From Rhynchopus sp. YZ270_cl-10 (taxonomy: Eukaryota; Euglenozoa; Diplonemea; Diplonemida; Diplonemidae): a stretch of DNA of 64,000 nucleotides. The translations under genes and the position numbers were made by a program. Below the pieces are notes generated by a model. The model did not search any database, was not told the origin of the DNA, and worked only from the letters and a program-made list of their open reading frames with translations. Positions 28,901-39,493 of the stretch are shown here, piece after piece. The stretch's first letter is position 1, and each line of letters opens with the position of its first letter. Location of the stretch: the NCBI GenBank assembly GCA_964035575.1, contig OZ037863.1, forward strand, positions 1,156,001 to 1,220,000, read 5' to 3'.

Positions 28901-29388
28901 GCAACACCGCTTCCGGAGCATGCTAACCGGCTCCCCTCTTCCTCAACATGCACCAGAGCCCTATTTTTCACCATCGGGTTTCCCCAAAAACCCCATGGAG
29001 TTCCCCGAAACCCGGTTGCAAGCTGCAAGTAATTTGAGGTTACTTGTGCGAGCCGAAAACGTTCATGTTCGGAGATAGGGGCAGTGTGTGCACTACTTTA
29101 CGCAGAAAGAACGGGCCCATTTTGGGGCGAGTCAGAGGCCGTTTTTCGAAGAGCTACCATGGGATATTTCGGTTTCCCCAATTTTTTAACTTTTAAAAAA
29201 AAGCGAAAATCTGCCTTTGTGCCTGGAAAATGTTGTGCATTTTTGGTGGAATTTTTTAAAAATTGCTATACTCCCCTATGACTGGACCCAACTCCCCTCA
29301 CTCTTTTTTTGGTCAAAAACACCCCAAAAATCCGCACTTTTTTTTCCCGTTTTTTCCCTTTTTAAACACCCTCCTGAAATAAAATTAC
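28901..29388. other. Intergenic, no gene seen
   Basis: Mixed composition; nothing recognisable. Confidence 0.4.
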
Positions 29389-29557
29389 GTATTCAACTCC
29401 TTTTAGCGGATTATTTTGCGATACTTCACTTATTTTTTTCCCAGGCTCGTGCACTCAATTTTCCTCGCTTCGCTCGGCAAATTAAGTAGCCCTCGCCTGG
29501 GAAAAAAATGCGTGAAGTTATTGCAAAATAAAACCCCGCTAAAAGGAGGTGAATAAA
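29389..29557. repeat. Foldback element, about 60-bp arms
   Basis: Left arm from gtattcaactccttttagcgg pairs with the right arm ending ccgctaaaaggaggtgaata. Both contain tttttttcccaggc or its complement. The centre has a cgcttcgctcg hairpin motif. Confidence 0.75.
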
Positions 29558-31003
29558 TAGTTTTTTTTTTTTTTTCTTTTTTTTTCTTCCTGCAGGTGAG
29601 ATTTCTCACCCCAAAATCTCAGCCTGGGAAACACTGAGAAAACTTGAAATTACACATTTCAAGAGAACAAATTTAAAAGGGTCCTTATTTGCATTTTTGG
29701 GGTTCATGTACAATACGGTACAGAAATAAAGACGTGTGTTTAGTGCTCTCTTACGTATCATCGTGTATCAAGGAAGTGTATGTTTTGTTGAGCTTTCGAC
29801 ACTCTGAATTTTTTTTTGTTTTGTTTTATTAGTTCCTGCATCCGCCAGTGTACGGTGAGGCGTTTGCACTCTTTTAACCTCTCTTTTCTTTTATTCCTTC
29901 GATATCTTCAGTGCGTATGTGTTGATCGTTTCTTGCATTGCGTTTCGTGCACAACCACACCCAATGCCAGAGGAGGCAAGCCATGTGGGGTGGTATAGAA
30001 ATGGTATGGAATCGGGTCCTTGTCCGCCCTGACACTACCAACGGAACACAAAGCAAAAGACGTATCAGAATGAGAACAAAATAATGTCCATTTTTTTTTT
30101 TATGATTACATGCAATGCTAAAAGGAAATTGAACACCGCTCCCTACTCCCATCCTTTTTTTCCATTTTTCTAATCCGGGGCGGGTTGGAGTAGAGCCACA
30201 TTTCACCGACAGGTCGAGGTGTGTGCGTTTCACCACAACCTCTCCCTTTTGTCTTTATTGTTTTTATTGCTTTATTGTTCGGGGGTGGGGGAAAAACATA
30301 AAAAGGAAAAGTAGTGTGCGGTTTCAATTTCCCCACAGAAAAGCCTTCCAGAAGAATCCTCTCTCACCTTCTTTTTGGATACTGTGGGGCACTTTTTAAT
30401 CAGTTCCTGGCCGATGTCTGATGTGCTCTGTGTTATCAATGGACACATGCCCCTGCCGAGGATGGTGTCTGGTACGCAAAGGCCTTGCCCTTCACTGCAT
30501 TAAGGAAGTGGATGGAGCTGGCGAATTATATTCACATCTATCTACCACATTATCCTTAGTGTGGTGCCAAATTCGGGTAAAGTGTCCTTTGGGATATTCA
30601 ATTCGGTTCCCGGGCGAACAGTTCCCCAATGTGAACAGGGCGCGGTGCGAGACATCTCCTGGACATCCATGAGCTCTTCGTGAGCATTTGCCTCGTTGTG
30701 TTCATCCCTTGCTGCCTCGACGGAGCTGAAAATTGAGCTTTGGGTCGGCTGTTGGGGCAGTTTGGAGTAGCGGTAGTGGGAGCAAGTGAGTTGATGTCTG
30801 CCATCGCGTTTCCTGTCGTTGTGAAGGAATGCTGGTTTTTCTTCTCGGCAGTTTTTTTTTCCTCCTTTTTGCTTTCAACGGTATGAACCATCCACAACCC
30901 ACACCTTCCAGGAGCCCTTACAAAAGGAAGGGAATGACACTGTAAGGCGGGGCGGAGAGGGGATAATTGACGTTGGAAATACAATCGTGAATAGACCAAT
31001 ACA
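29558..31003. other. Intergenic, no gene seen
   Basis: Holds the gtacggtgaggcgtttgcac motif near 29845 (compare about 6067) and a copy of the aggtcgaggtg/gtttcaccacaacctctc repeat at 30189-30245 (partner 41908-41962). No gene is supported. Confidence 0.5.
30189..30245 (+). repeat. aggtcgaggtg...caccacaacctctc repeat, copy 1
   Basis: agagccacatttcacc, acaggtcgaggtg, cgtttcaccacaacctctc. The partner is at 41908-41962, just after the ABC1 kinase gene. Confidence 0.65.
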
Positions 31004-31573
31004 ATGCACGCCCCATGGGACAGAGTGGAGGCAGAGCTGCAGCGTGTGACGGGGCTTGCGGACGTGGCGCACCTCTGTGAGGTGGGCGAGGCACCACAGC
31101 TGAAGATCCGCTTCCCGCAGGTGGAGGTGCGTGCGGGTGCGGCGCTGCCGTTGGCGCAGGTCAAGAAGGACGTTGCGTTTGACATCTTGGGTGCGCGGGA
31201 GGGGCGTGCGTACTGTGTGTACTGCTATGACCCGGACCCGCCGCTGTGGCTCAACGACATCCCGCACCTCTTTGTCTGGAACCTTGACACGCCGGACTCC
31301 TTGGGAAAGATCGACGGCTCCACTGGCGACACGCTGCTGAAGTGGCTTGCACCGAACCCACCCTACGGCACACACCGCTACATCTTCCTCCTCTGCGAGC
31401 AGCCAGGTGGCGTCCGCCTGCCGCCTAAGCTGCCCCGCCGCTTCCGCGAGGACACAGCAGCGTACATCAAGAACAACGGCATCAAGGTCCTGAACGCTAC
31501 GTACTTCACGACAGGCAGGCGGTGCTGTTGCTGCACCTCGGGAGGTAATGTCTTATTGGTGGTGAGCGAATGA
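31004..31573 (+). CDS. PEBP/RKIP-family protein, paralogue 2
   Basis: 189 aa. Nearly identical to the 24098 paralogue for the first about 98 codons and again over WLAPNPPYGTHRYIFLLCEQ, but different in the loop after LDTP and in the last about 50 residues. The same DPDxP and GxHR signatures are present. The C-terminus as read is TGRRCCCCTSGGNVLLVVSE. The Cys cluster could be lipidated, and ggag|gtaatg at about 31541 could be a splice donor to an unseen last exon, so the true C-terminus is uncertain. Its 5' flank beyond about 15 bp is unrelated to that of paralogue 1. Confidence 0.88.
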   Translation: MHAPWDRVEAELQRVTGLADVAHLCEVGEAPQLKIRFPQVEVRAGAALPLAQVKKDVAFDILGAREGRAYCVYCYDPDPPLWLNDIPHLFVWNLDTPDSLGKIDGSTGDTLLKWLAPNPPYGTHRYIFLLCEQPGGVRLPPKLPRRFREDTAAYIKNNGIKVLNATYFTTGRRCCCCTSGGNVLLVVSE

Positions 31574-31610
31574 GAGAGTGTTGTTTTGGTAGCATTTCCA
31601 AGGAAAACTT

Positions 31611-31715
31611 TACTACAGTTGGACAAGAAACTTGTAAAAATATTGTGGGATTTTGGGGCTTTTCTTGCAATTTGACGACTTTTTTTGCATTACTTGCCCA
31701 ACTGTATTCGAAATT
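31611..31715 (+). repeat. Dispersed repeat ggacaagaa...ctgtattc, copy 2
   Basis: ctacagttggacaagaaact, then cttgcaatttgacgactttt, then caactgtattc. It matches 2378-2490. Confidence 0.65.
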
Positions 31716-32502
31716 TTTATGAAATCTATTTTTTCACTCCATATAGGAAGTTATACCACCATCACTCCACCTCAGACACGCTGGAAGATAATGCTGAATC
31801 CCAACCGCTTGTGGCAGAACAGTCTGCAGGGAGAATGTAGTGCGTCTGCACAATCTCAACTGCGAAAGGTGTCGTGCGGCAGCGTTCAAAAAAAAAAGGC
31901 AGAATGTTGGCAGCATCAACGTAAGGCCATCAGGCCACCCTCCCTCCCTCTCTGTTTACCCCGAAAGAACTACAGTGGAAGATCTCTGCGCAGTCTTCCC
32001 GGTGTCTTCGCGACAACGATTCTCAATCAATATATGGTTTATTTGGCAAAAAAAGACTGAGATTGAAGAATAATATGCATCCGGTGCATAAAAAGACGTT
32101 TTTTGTTGTCTGTTTCACTGTCGAACCAAAAAATAAAAATAAGAGTGACGTCAATGCTTATGTGTGGCAACACTGATAAAAAAAAACCAAGTTTTGAGGG
32201 AGGGAGAGGGAGAGGGAGAGAGCTGAGGACTGTGTGTCGCATGCTTTCTGTTAGTTTGCGTGTTGAAGGGGAAAAAATTGCCGCTAAATTGACACAAATT
32301 GACCGCAGGCCACCCTGAAAGAGTGTATTATTCTCAACTCCCCTTTATCTGTTTTTTTTTTCTTCTCCAATCTGATTCTCGAATGATCGTGATGCTTCTT
32401 TGCAAAATAAAAAAGCGAGGTGTCTACAGGTCATCAATTTTTCAATTTTTCAAAAAAAAAAAAAAAAAAAAATGCAAAAAAAAATACATAAAAGTAAAGA
32501 TT

Positions 32503-32568
32503 TGCACATTTGTGGCAACACAAACCAAAGCAACTACACTAATGCAACAATTTATCAAATGAATAAAA
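32503..32568 (+). repeat. Dispersed repeat gtggcaacac, copy 2
   Basis: gcacatttgtggcaacacaa, then gcaactacactaatgc, then aacaatttatcaaat. Confidence 0.65.
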
Positions 32569-33422
32569 ACCCCATCGTCTCTTCACAGGGAGTCCGCACA
32601 CCCCGAACGGCAGTGTCGTTTTCATAAAATAAAACATTTGCTGTCCTCCACTTTTTGGTTGTGCTTTTTTTTGTCAAAGCAAAAAAAATAATGTGTAGTC
32701 ACACCAGAGCATCCGTATTTTCTGTTCAAGGTGACTAAGCATGAGGCTTGGGGTCATCTTATAAACTTTTCTTTTCTTTCTTTTTCTTCAGCCAAATTTC
32801 AAACCCAGCGTTCCCGTGTAGTCAACTATGTGAGCTTTTAACAAATATTATTTTTACGCGCACTACTTTATGAGCGGGAAGTGTCGTTGTCGTTCTGCAA
32901 CATTACCACCCAACAGCTGAGACAGGGTGTGCGTAAGCGTCAAGGCAATAACGGGTAGACGAATACAGGGTATTTGTATAGGGCTGTTTTTATTGTACAG
33001 CCAAAACGGCTAAATTAATGTCATGAAACGGGTCCAAAGGGATGCAAGCTTGCCGCAGACGCGCACGGTGCGCTACTTTTCCCCCCCATACTCTTTTCTC
33101 ACTCCTCGGTTCTACGAGCACCGTCAAATGGTGGGGTCACAACGTGTCTTCGGCTCCAAAATCCAAAAAGTTTTTTTTTGCGCGATTTCCTCGTGCAAAA
33201 AATCCCCGAGATCAGCAAGTACTAGAGGCTTACGATCATCTCGCTAAAAAATTCCCCCCTTTTTTTATTCTTTTTCTACGTTGATTGGTTGATTGTCGAT
33301 GCTATAGTGGGGGGATATACTTTGTAAAAAAAAATAAGTGTGCCAAAGAACATTGCTTCTGGTTGGCCCCTGTCGCAAGACAAAAATCTGTCCAAATTTT
33401 GTTTCTCACAAAAATAAATAAT

Positions 33423-33477
33423 CTAGTGGAGTTCATCCTCTGGGTGTCTGCACTGATACAAATGAAGTTTTCAAAAA
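33423..33477 (+). repeat. 52-bp dispersed repeat, copy 5
   Basis: tagtggagttcatcctctgg, then gtgtctgcactgatacaaatg, then aagttttcaaaaac. Confidence 0.75.
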
Positions 33478-34055
33478 CAAAACAAAAAAAAAAACAATTT
33501 GTTTCGCTCACTGGGCAGGGCCAAAACGTATTGCATCCCATCCCCCTCCTCCCCCATTGTTTTAAAAAATATTTTTGGGGCAAGAGCGATGTCTTTTTTT
33601 TATACCATTTTTTTTTCTTCAATTTTTGCCACTTGATTTTGACCACACCAAAGGTACACTGTCGTGAGGGGTTTTGTATTTCACGTTCTTAATTGTCCTG
33701 ATAAGAAGAGACACCAACACCAAATTGGCCCAATGGGATTTTTATTTTTTTTGCGATTTTATATCTTTTTTTGTGAAGTACACTGTCGCGAGACGGCTTT
33801 GTATTTTTCAAGACACAATTTTGTGTGTATTTTATTATCTTTTTTCTTTTTTTTCTGTTGGAAATAATACCCCCCCTTTTTTTTTTTGCTTCGCTCACAG
33901 GGGTCCTAACGCTGTTTTTAAAATAAAAGCCTTCGAGATCACTTCTCATTTTTTTTTCTTTTTTGGGAAGACCTTTTCTCTCTCAGAGGTGGTATGGTAA
34001 CAACAACAAAAAAAATTAGGTTTAATGGGGTGTCCCGGCGGTACCACACTAACAC

Positions 34056-34176
34056 CCACTTACGCACACTTTCACCCCATTTCACCCCATTTCACCGAAT
34101 TACACCCACTTTCACCCCATTACACCCCATTACACCCACTTACACCCCATTACGCCCCATTACACCCCATTACACA
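34056..34176 (+). repeat. Subterminal cacccca(t)ttacac array
   Basis: Repeated 10-bp units such as ccattacacc and catttcaccc. A shorter related array with the same tail (cattacaccccattacac, then tgaattac) lies at 39426-39471. Confidence 0.85.
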
Positions 34177-34410
34177 TGAATTACAACGCCTTGGTGTTTT
34201 GGTCTTTACTAAAGGGATGTGCGGACGACACCAAAAAAATTGAATTTTTTTGCGATATTGGTGCTCCAAAAATTTGCCGGAACCGAAAATCGTGTAGTTT
34301 GGGGGTATTGAGGCCAGAAAAAATTTGTGTGAATACATGAAAATATTCCTGATAGGGTGGCATTCGGCCAAAACATCAGCTGTTTTGGTCATTTTTGCCT
34401 TGTACAGTGC

Positions 34411-34815
34411 TGTGTACTGTGTACTGTGTACTGTGTACTGTGTACTGTGTACTGTGTACTGTGTACTGTGTACTGTGTACTGTGTACTGTGTACTGTGTA
34501 CTGTGTACTGTGTACTGTGTACTGTGTACTGTGTACTGTGTACTGTGTACTGTGTACTGTGTACTGTGTACTGTGTACTGTGTACTGTGTACTGTGTACT
34601 GTGTACTGTGTACTGTGTACTGTGTACTGTGTACTGTGTACTGTGTACTGTGTACTGTGTACTGTGTACTGTGTACTGTGTACTGTGTACTGTGTACTGT
34701 GTACTGTGTACTGTGTACTGTGTACTGTGTACTGTGTACTGTGTACTGTGTACTGTGTACTGTGTACTGTGTACTGTGTACTGTGTACTGTGTACTGTGT
34801 ACTGTGTACTGTGTA
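34411..34815 (+). repeat. Minisatellite (TGTGTAC) x57
   Basis: Fifty-seven perfect 7-bp units (34411-34809) plus a partial unit. All frames are open on both strands because 7 x 3 = 21 has no stop; this is not coding evidence. Confidence 0.98.
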
Positions 34816-35129
34816 GAAACACGGTAGAAACATGGGGAATCGGTTATGTAGCCACGCCAGTAAAAATTTAACACCGGTGGCACTGTACGCATAAGTGCAT
34901 AGAAAAAATCGTAAAACAACGTGTAATCTGTGGTGGTCAAAAGTGCAAAATTCCTTCGGCAATGGTCAGCCAGGCAAATTTATTTTTGCTCCACTCGCCA
35001 AAAAAAAATTTGTTGTCACCTTTTTTGGACTTTTCGTGTTGAAAAAACGGGGGGAAAACGCAAAAAAAGCAAAAGGGGGCTCCCTAAAACATGTTAAAAA
35101 AGCGCAAAAAAGTTCAAAAAGTGTTTTTT

Positions 35130-38087
35130 CACGGTATGGTGGCGATCGTCGGTCGATTACGGGCGATCGCCATAGTTTGCGATCGTCATTGATCGCCAAA
35201 AAAAAATAGCGATCGCCAAAAAAAAAGTGGCGATCGCCAGCGATCGCCAGCGATCGACAGCGATCGACAGCGATCGCCATGCATGATAAGAGGAAAACGG
35301 GGGCGGAAGGGGGCTATTTTGTTTACTTTGATCGGGCTTCTGAACGGGAGAAGGGTTGGAGGGTGAGGGGTGTCAAGTGTTGTGGCATTTTTGGTACAGC
35401 CTGGAACGCCCTTTGTAGGCAAATGCAGGTTGCGTTGATCCATCTCGCCGTGGGGGAACACTAGTTGGGGAAGTTGGGGGTAGTGACATCACACGAGAAA
35501 GGCACAAATGCGCATGTCAGCAACATTATATTGGCAGACACGCGCTAGTGGGGAAACATGGAGAGGGGTGATTAGATTTGGTGGCGGGGGGTGTTTTTTT
35601 TTTAATGCTAATTGTTCATCAAGCGTTCGCTGCTGCTGCCATCGCCTGGATCGCCTGCTGCATCGTCGGGATGTGCAGCTTCTCTGGCGTGGGGCTGTCC
35701 ACATCAACGAACTCGGTATCATCTTCTTCAACATGGGGAAACCCATGCCTCAGCTCGCAATTGCACTTACCTGAAAGAATTTTTTCATAATTTTTTGAAA
35801 AACAGTCCAACTACATACGTGCCACGTCTTGATTAATCCCCAAAAGGGACAGGAACCCATGTGTCTGCAGAGACACTGCCCCACGCCCGGCAGGCAACAT
35901 ATGGTGCACAACTGACATCGCGCTGTCGGGGCTTGTGCACGATGGCGCTGTGCTCAAAGCATCCAGCACCCCCTCTGCCAGAAAGCTGCACCCCTCTTCT
36001 TTCTTCATGATGTTCTCCCAAAAGTCAATATCCGAATCCCCCATGAAGTCGCCCGCTTGCAGAGAAAACAGACTGAATGCCTCGTCCGACACGTCCTCTT
36101 CGGTCCAGCCGAACGCCATGCGGAGGTCGGCATTTGACATCAGCGATTTGGTTATGTTTCCTGTTTCGAATCCTGCGGGGGTCAGCTGCCTCAATGCCAG
36201 ATAGTAGAAGTATCCGGGTTCGAGCTTGTCCCTCCAACGCTTGTTCAGACCTTCCCACATGATTTTGCAAATGCTTCCTACTCGACCAGGCCTCTCAGAC
36301 AATTTCTTCAGGTCTTCCAACAGATTTTCCAAGTCACTCCATACTCGAACGGCTCCGCAGCCTGGCGCTTGTGCGTTGGCATAACGCTGTAGGACTTCGC
36401 GCATGGGGGTTGTGGCCTCCACAAATTCCGACAATGCCTCTTGCACTTCTTCGAACCCTCGTTCTCTGAGGATCTGCGCAAGCTTCACGATCGATTTAGA
36501 GGCGGTTTTTTTCTGAACCTCTTGCGACAGGAAGAGGAAGAGGGGCCTCACACGCTGCTCCAAGTGCTGTGCCGCGTCCAAGAAGCTGATAAAGCGCGTG
36601 TCGAAGACACGCGGTGCCCGAACGGCTTCTGCTACCGCTTCTCTCGAGTTTTCGTCGTGCGACAGGATAGTCCCAACCACCGAATGCAGCTCCTCAAACG
36701 TTGTGACTTTGCTCACTGACTCACAATCCTCCTCCGTCACCTTCTCCTTCGCCATTGCAATCAAATGTGGAAGCATCTGAGACATTTCTAATTTGGATGC
36801 CGACTTTTTGCGCGCAGTCATCTTTTTGTACAAAGTCTCTAACTCAGCCACAGCAGAGCCCTTCTGAAACTGCTTCTGAAACGCACGCCATCTTTTCTGC
36901 TGTTTTGCGTCGTGGAACACAAAGTTGCTTAGATGCAATATTTCGTACACCAAATCAGAATCGGCTTTCAGCGTAGTCCGGACATCGGAGCACACGTTGT
37001 GTAGAAGGTGGCTCGTGCAGCTGATATACGGAACGTTCAGTAATACACTCAGCTCTCGGGATACTCCACCAGAGGCCCCCCCTCTATCGCTTCTGATGAG
37101 TCGCACGTCCGAAAGGGTCATTCCCACCTCCCCGAGACACGCTTCGAGTGCCTTCTTCAGCGTCTCTCCGGTGTATGGGGTGTCCGAATACTGCAGTGGG
37201 AGGCAGTAGGACCTCTCCCTCGTTTGCGCGATGAAGACTGCGACGGTGTGCCCCTGGAGGGAAGACCCACCGTCATGCACCAGGCTGATCTTTTGATTCC
37301 CCAAATTCTTCTTTATCTCGTCAACGTGTGCTCCGTAGATGACATTCCCATGTTCGCGCCACCCGCGCTGAATGTCTATTCCGTGTGCAGGGATGGTCCG
37401 ACCAGCGAGTCCTTTCAGTAGCAATGATGCCGCACGAAAAGGGATTCCCAACATGGCAGTCAGTTCAACAGCAAGTTCTGTGATGTCCGCCGATGATGCT
37501 ACAGGTTCCGATGTTGAAGGTGTGTTCCCTGCTGCGTTCTTCACTTTTTCGCGGTGATTCTGACTCTTCCAGTGGACAGCGGTAATGTCGTAAACCTTCA
37601 CATCACGCGACCAGGCCCATTTGCAATGCGTACACACCGGAAGCTCTTGTTCTCCATCGAACTTTGAAGCGTGAGTGGAGAGTTTGTACCCGTTCTTCAT
37701 GGCGTTCGCTTTTGTCATGATGGCCAAGCCCTGCTCGCTTCTGGGGTCCAGGTCAGTGTAGCATGCTTTTAGCGGAACAGCAGGCAACAACTTTTGCTTC
37801 GCCGCCCCAGCCACCTGTGCCACAAGAGACTTGTTGGTGTCGGATTTCTCCGATGCTGTCAGCTTGTCCTTAGGGGTGAACGGGGGTGGGTTCTGTATCC
37901 TGTGCACCGCACACTTCCTGAGGAGGACAGCCATGACAGGGGGCTTCTCCTTTTTCTTCAGGACACCCACTTCAATGGCAAGCTTAACCAAGCCGTCGCG
38001 GTTGTGCGTTTCTTTCTTTAGCACTTTTTCGACGCTTGCTATCTTTGCCAGCATCTGTGCCGAAGGTTTTTGTTCTTGTTCTTGTTC

Positions 38088-38120
<33 letters not shown>

Positions 38121-38625
38121 TTCTTCCTCGTCATCTTCATCTTCCTCGTCATCTTTCGTCGCACGAGGGTCGTACTTGGTGCGTTTTGTCGCTGCCCTCC
38201 CGCCCTGTTCCCCCTTCTTTCTCTTCCCGGCGGTGAGATCTGTGCCTTCATCACCCCTCGCATCCACGCTGCCCATGATGCAGTACATGGTCAACAATAT
38301 CATCAGGAGGTCGATGAACCGCATTCTGATTTTTTACTATTACAAGTGTTAATACTGTTGGTTGGATGTGGTGACAGGGATGGAATGGGGAGGGAGATTT
38401 GAAAGTTTGTTTGTTTGTTTTTGTTTTTATTTTTGCTACCCTGTTGGTTTGTATTGTATTTCACAATGGGGAGGGGGGGTCCGAGGGGAGGGGCACAAAA
38501 CACCATAACTTAGCTGGCAATAGCTGGCAATAGCTGGCGATCGCTCTTTTTTTTTGACGATCGTCATTTTTTCTCTCATCGACGGCGATCGCCCGCAATC
38601 GACCGACGATCGCCACCATACCGTG
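35130..38625 (-). mobile_element. Apparently whole hAT transposon
   Basis: 3496 bp. The TIRs begin CACGGTATGGTGGCGATCG and match over 41 of 42 bp. Many ggcgatcgcc-type palindromes form subterminal repeats at both ends. It is flanked by six T residues on each side (35124-35129, 38626-38631). An uninterrupted relative of the target is at 39119-39145. It encodes one intact transposase on the minus strand. The near-perfect TIRs and intact gene suggest recent activity. Confidence 0.93.
35619..38324 (-). CDS. hAT-superfamily transposase, one 48-nt intron
   Basis: Complement of exon 38324-35819 and exon 35770-35619. The intron (35818-35771) has donor GTATGT and acceptor TTTCAG, and the joined product is 885 aa. 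An Asp/Glu-rich stretch lies at about 60-85. A BED-like zinc finger (CTHCKWAW ... VHWKSQNH) is at about 230-256. The RNase-H-like core shows LVHDGGSSLQG (first Asp), IRSDRGGASGG (second Asp) and CTSHLLHNV, the hAT CxxH motif; a third acidic residue lies further on. Without splicing the protein stops after QDVARM and loses about 50 residues. The first ATG puts a hydrophobic stretch at the N-terminus, so a start at M13 or M17 is possible. Confidence 0.88.
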
Positions 38626-38631
38626 TTTTTT

Positions 38632-38881
38632 ACCTTTGCCAAAACTGAGATACAAAGGGGAAAAAAATGTTTTTCCCCAGCAAAAACTGAGAAATAGCCG
38701 GGAAAAAAATGTTTTCGAATGTTTTAGGGACCCTCGGACTACGGACCCTCCCGCCCCACTTTCCAGCTATTTTGACTTATAGAAAGGGACTCTCGCAAAT
38801 TTTTTTTCCCGCCTATATAGGGCTAATTTCGACGATTTGAGGCCATTAAAACCAGAATTTGACACTTTTGAGCATCTGTGG
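38632..38881 (+). repeat. Tandem duplication, copy 1 right part
   Basis: About 250 bp matching 39136-39385 apparently without change (tttgccaaaactgagatac ... gacacttttgagcatctg). Its left part (35073-35129) is separated by the hAT insertion. Confidence 0.9.
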
Positions 38882-39078
38882 GGGTCTAAAACGTGGTTTC
38901 GCGCACCCGAAATTTCGTGGTTTTTACTTAGGAAAATGCCCATTTCAACCCAAATTTTCGGTTTTTCTGGCCCGAAAGTCCAAAAAAAAAAAAACATACG
39001 AAAAAAGTTTTTTTTCGACCAAAAAAAATTTTTTTTCGACAACTACTTTTCCAAGCCTGCCTGGTTTCTTCTCCTGAT

Positions 39079-39385
39079 ATGGGGGCTCCCTAAAACATGT
39101 TAAAAAAGCGCAAAAAAGTTCAAAAAGTGTTTTTTACCTTTGCCAAAACTGAGATACAAAGGGGAAAAAAATGTTTTTCCCCAGCAAAAACTGAGAAATA
39201 GCCGGGAAAAAAATGTTTTCGAATGTTTTAGGGACCCTCGGACTACGGACCCTCCCGCCCCACTTTCCAGCTATTTTGACTTATAGAAAGGGACTCTCGC
39301 AAATTTTTTTTCCCGCCTATATAGGGCTAATTTCGACGATTTGAGGCCATTAAAACCAGAATTTGACACTTTTGAGCATCTGTGG
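39079..39385 (+). repeat. Tandem duplication, copy 2 (empty hAT site)
   Basis: Runs from gggggctccctaaaacatg through aaaaagtgttttttacctttg to gcatctgtggg without interruption. It preserves the unoccupied form of the hAT target. Confidence 0.92.
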
Positions 39386-39493
39386 GAGGGGAAAACGCAA
39401 AAAAAGCAAAAAGTTTAAATTCCCTCCATTACACTCCATTACGCCCCATTACACCCCATTACACCTGAATTACGCCGTGCCCGGGACACCCCA

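Larger units (their letters stand above)
31716..34025. other. Intergenic; weak coding-like patch and repeats
   Basis: 31780-32060 has a short coding-like patch (RLHNLNCERCRAAAFKKK) of unknown family. Also present: the gtggcaacac repeat (32503-32568), a fragment of the 23132 duplication (about 32850-32890), a 52-bp family copy (33423-33477) and two tacactgtcg/ttttgtattt copies (33653-33685, 33777-33815). No gene is supported. Confidence 0.45.
34026..39493. mobile_element. Large DNA element, TTTAA target duplication, with a nested hAT
   Basis: Starts TGGGGTGTCCCGG and ends with its exact complement (39481-39493). Both sides are flanked by TTTAA (34021-34025, 39494-39498). Just inside both ends are arrays of ccattacacc-type decamers (34056-34176 and 39426-39471). 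The 5468-bp interior includes a 7-bp minisatellite, a nested hAT transposon (35130-38625) and a tandem duplication. No transposase of its own is seen, so it is probably non-autonomous. TTAA-like targets are known for piggyBac, but the family is not established. Confidence 0.8.

Noticed and set aside
25112-34815. CRISPR-like arrays
   Set aside because: Units are contiguous with no unique spacers; these are minisatellites in eukaryotic DNA.
34150-34962. A 270-aa minus-strand frame and relatives over the TGTGTAC array
   Set aside because: Same reason: a 7-bp array without stops inside a transposon.
35124-38632. An exact 8-bp target duplication for the hAT transposon
   Set aside because: Only six T residues are certain. 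G plus T extension gives a 7-bp match on one reading, but the T run makes the exact length ambiguous.
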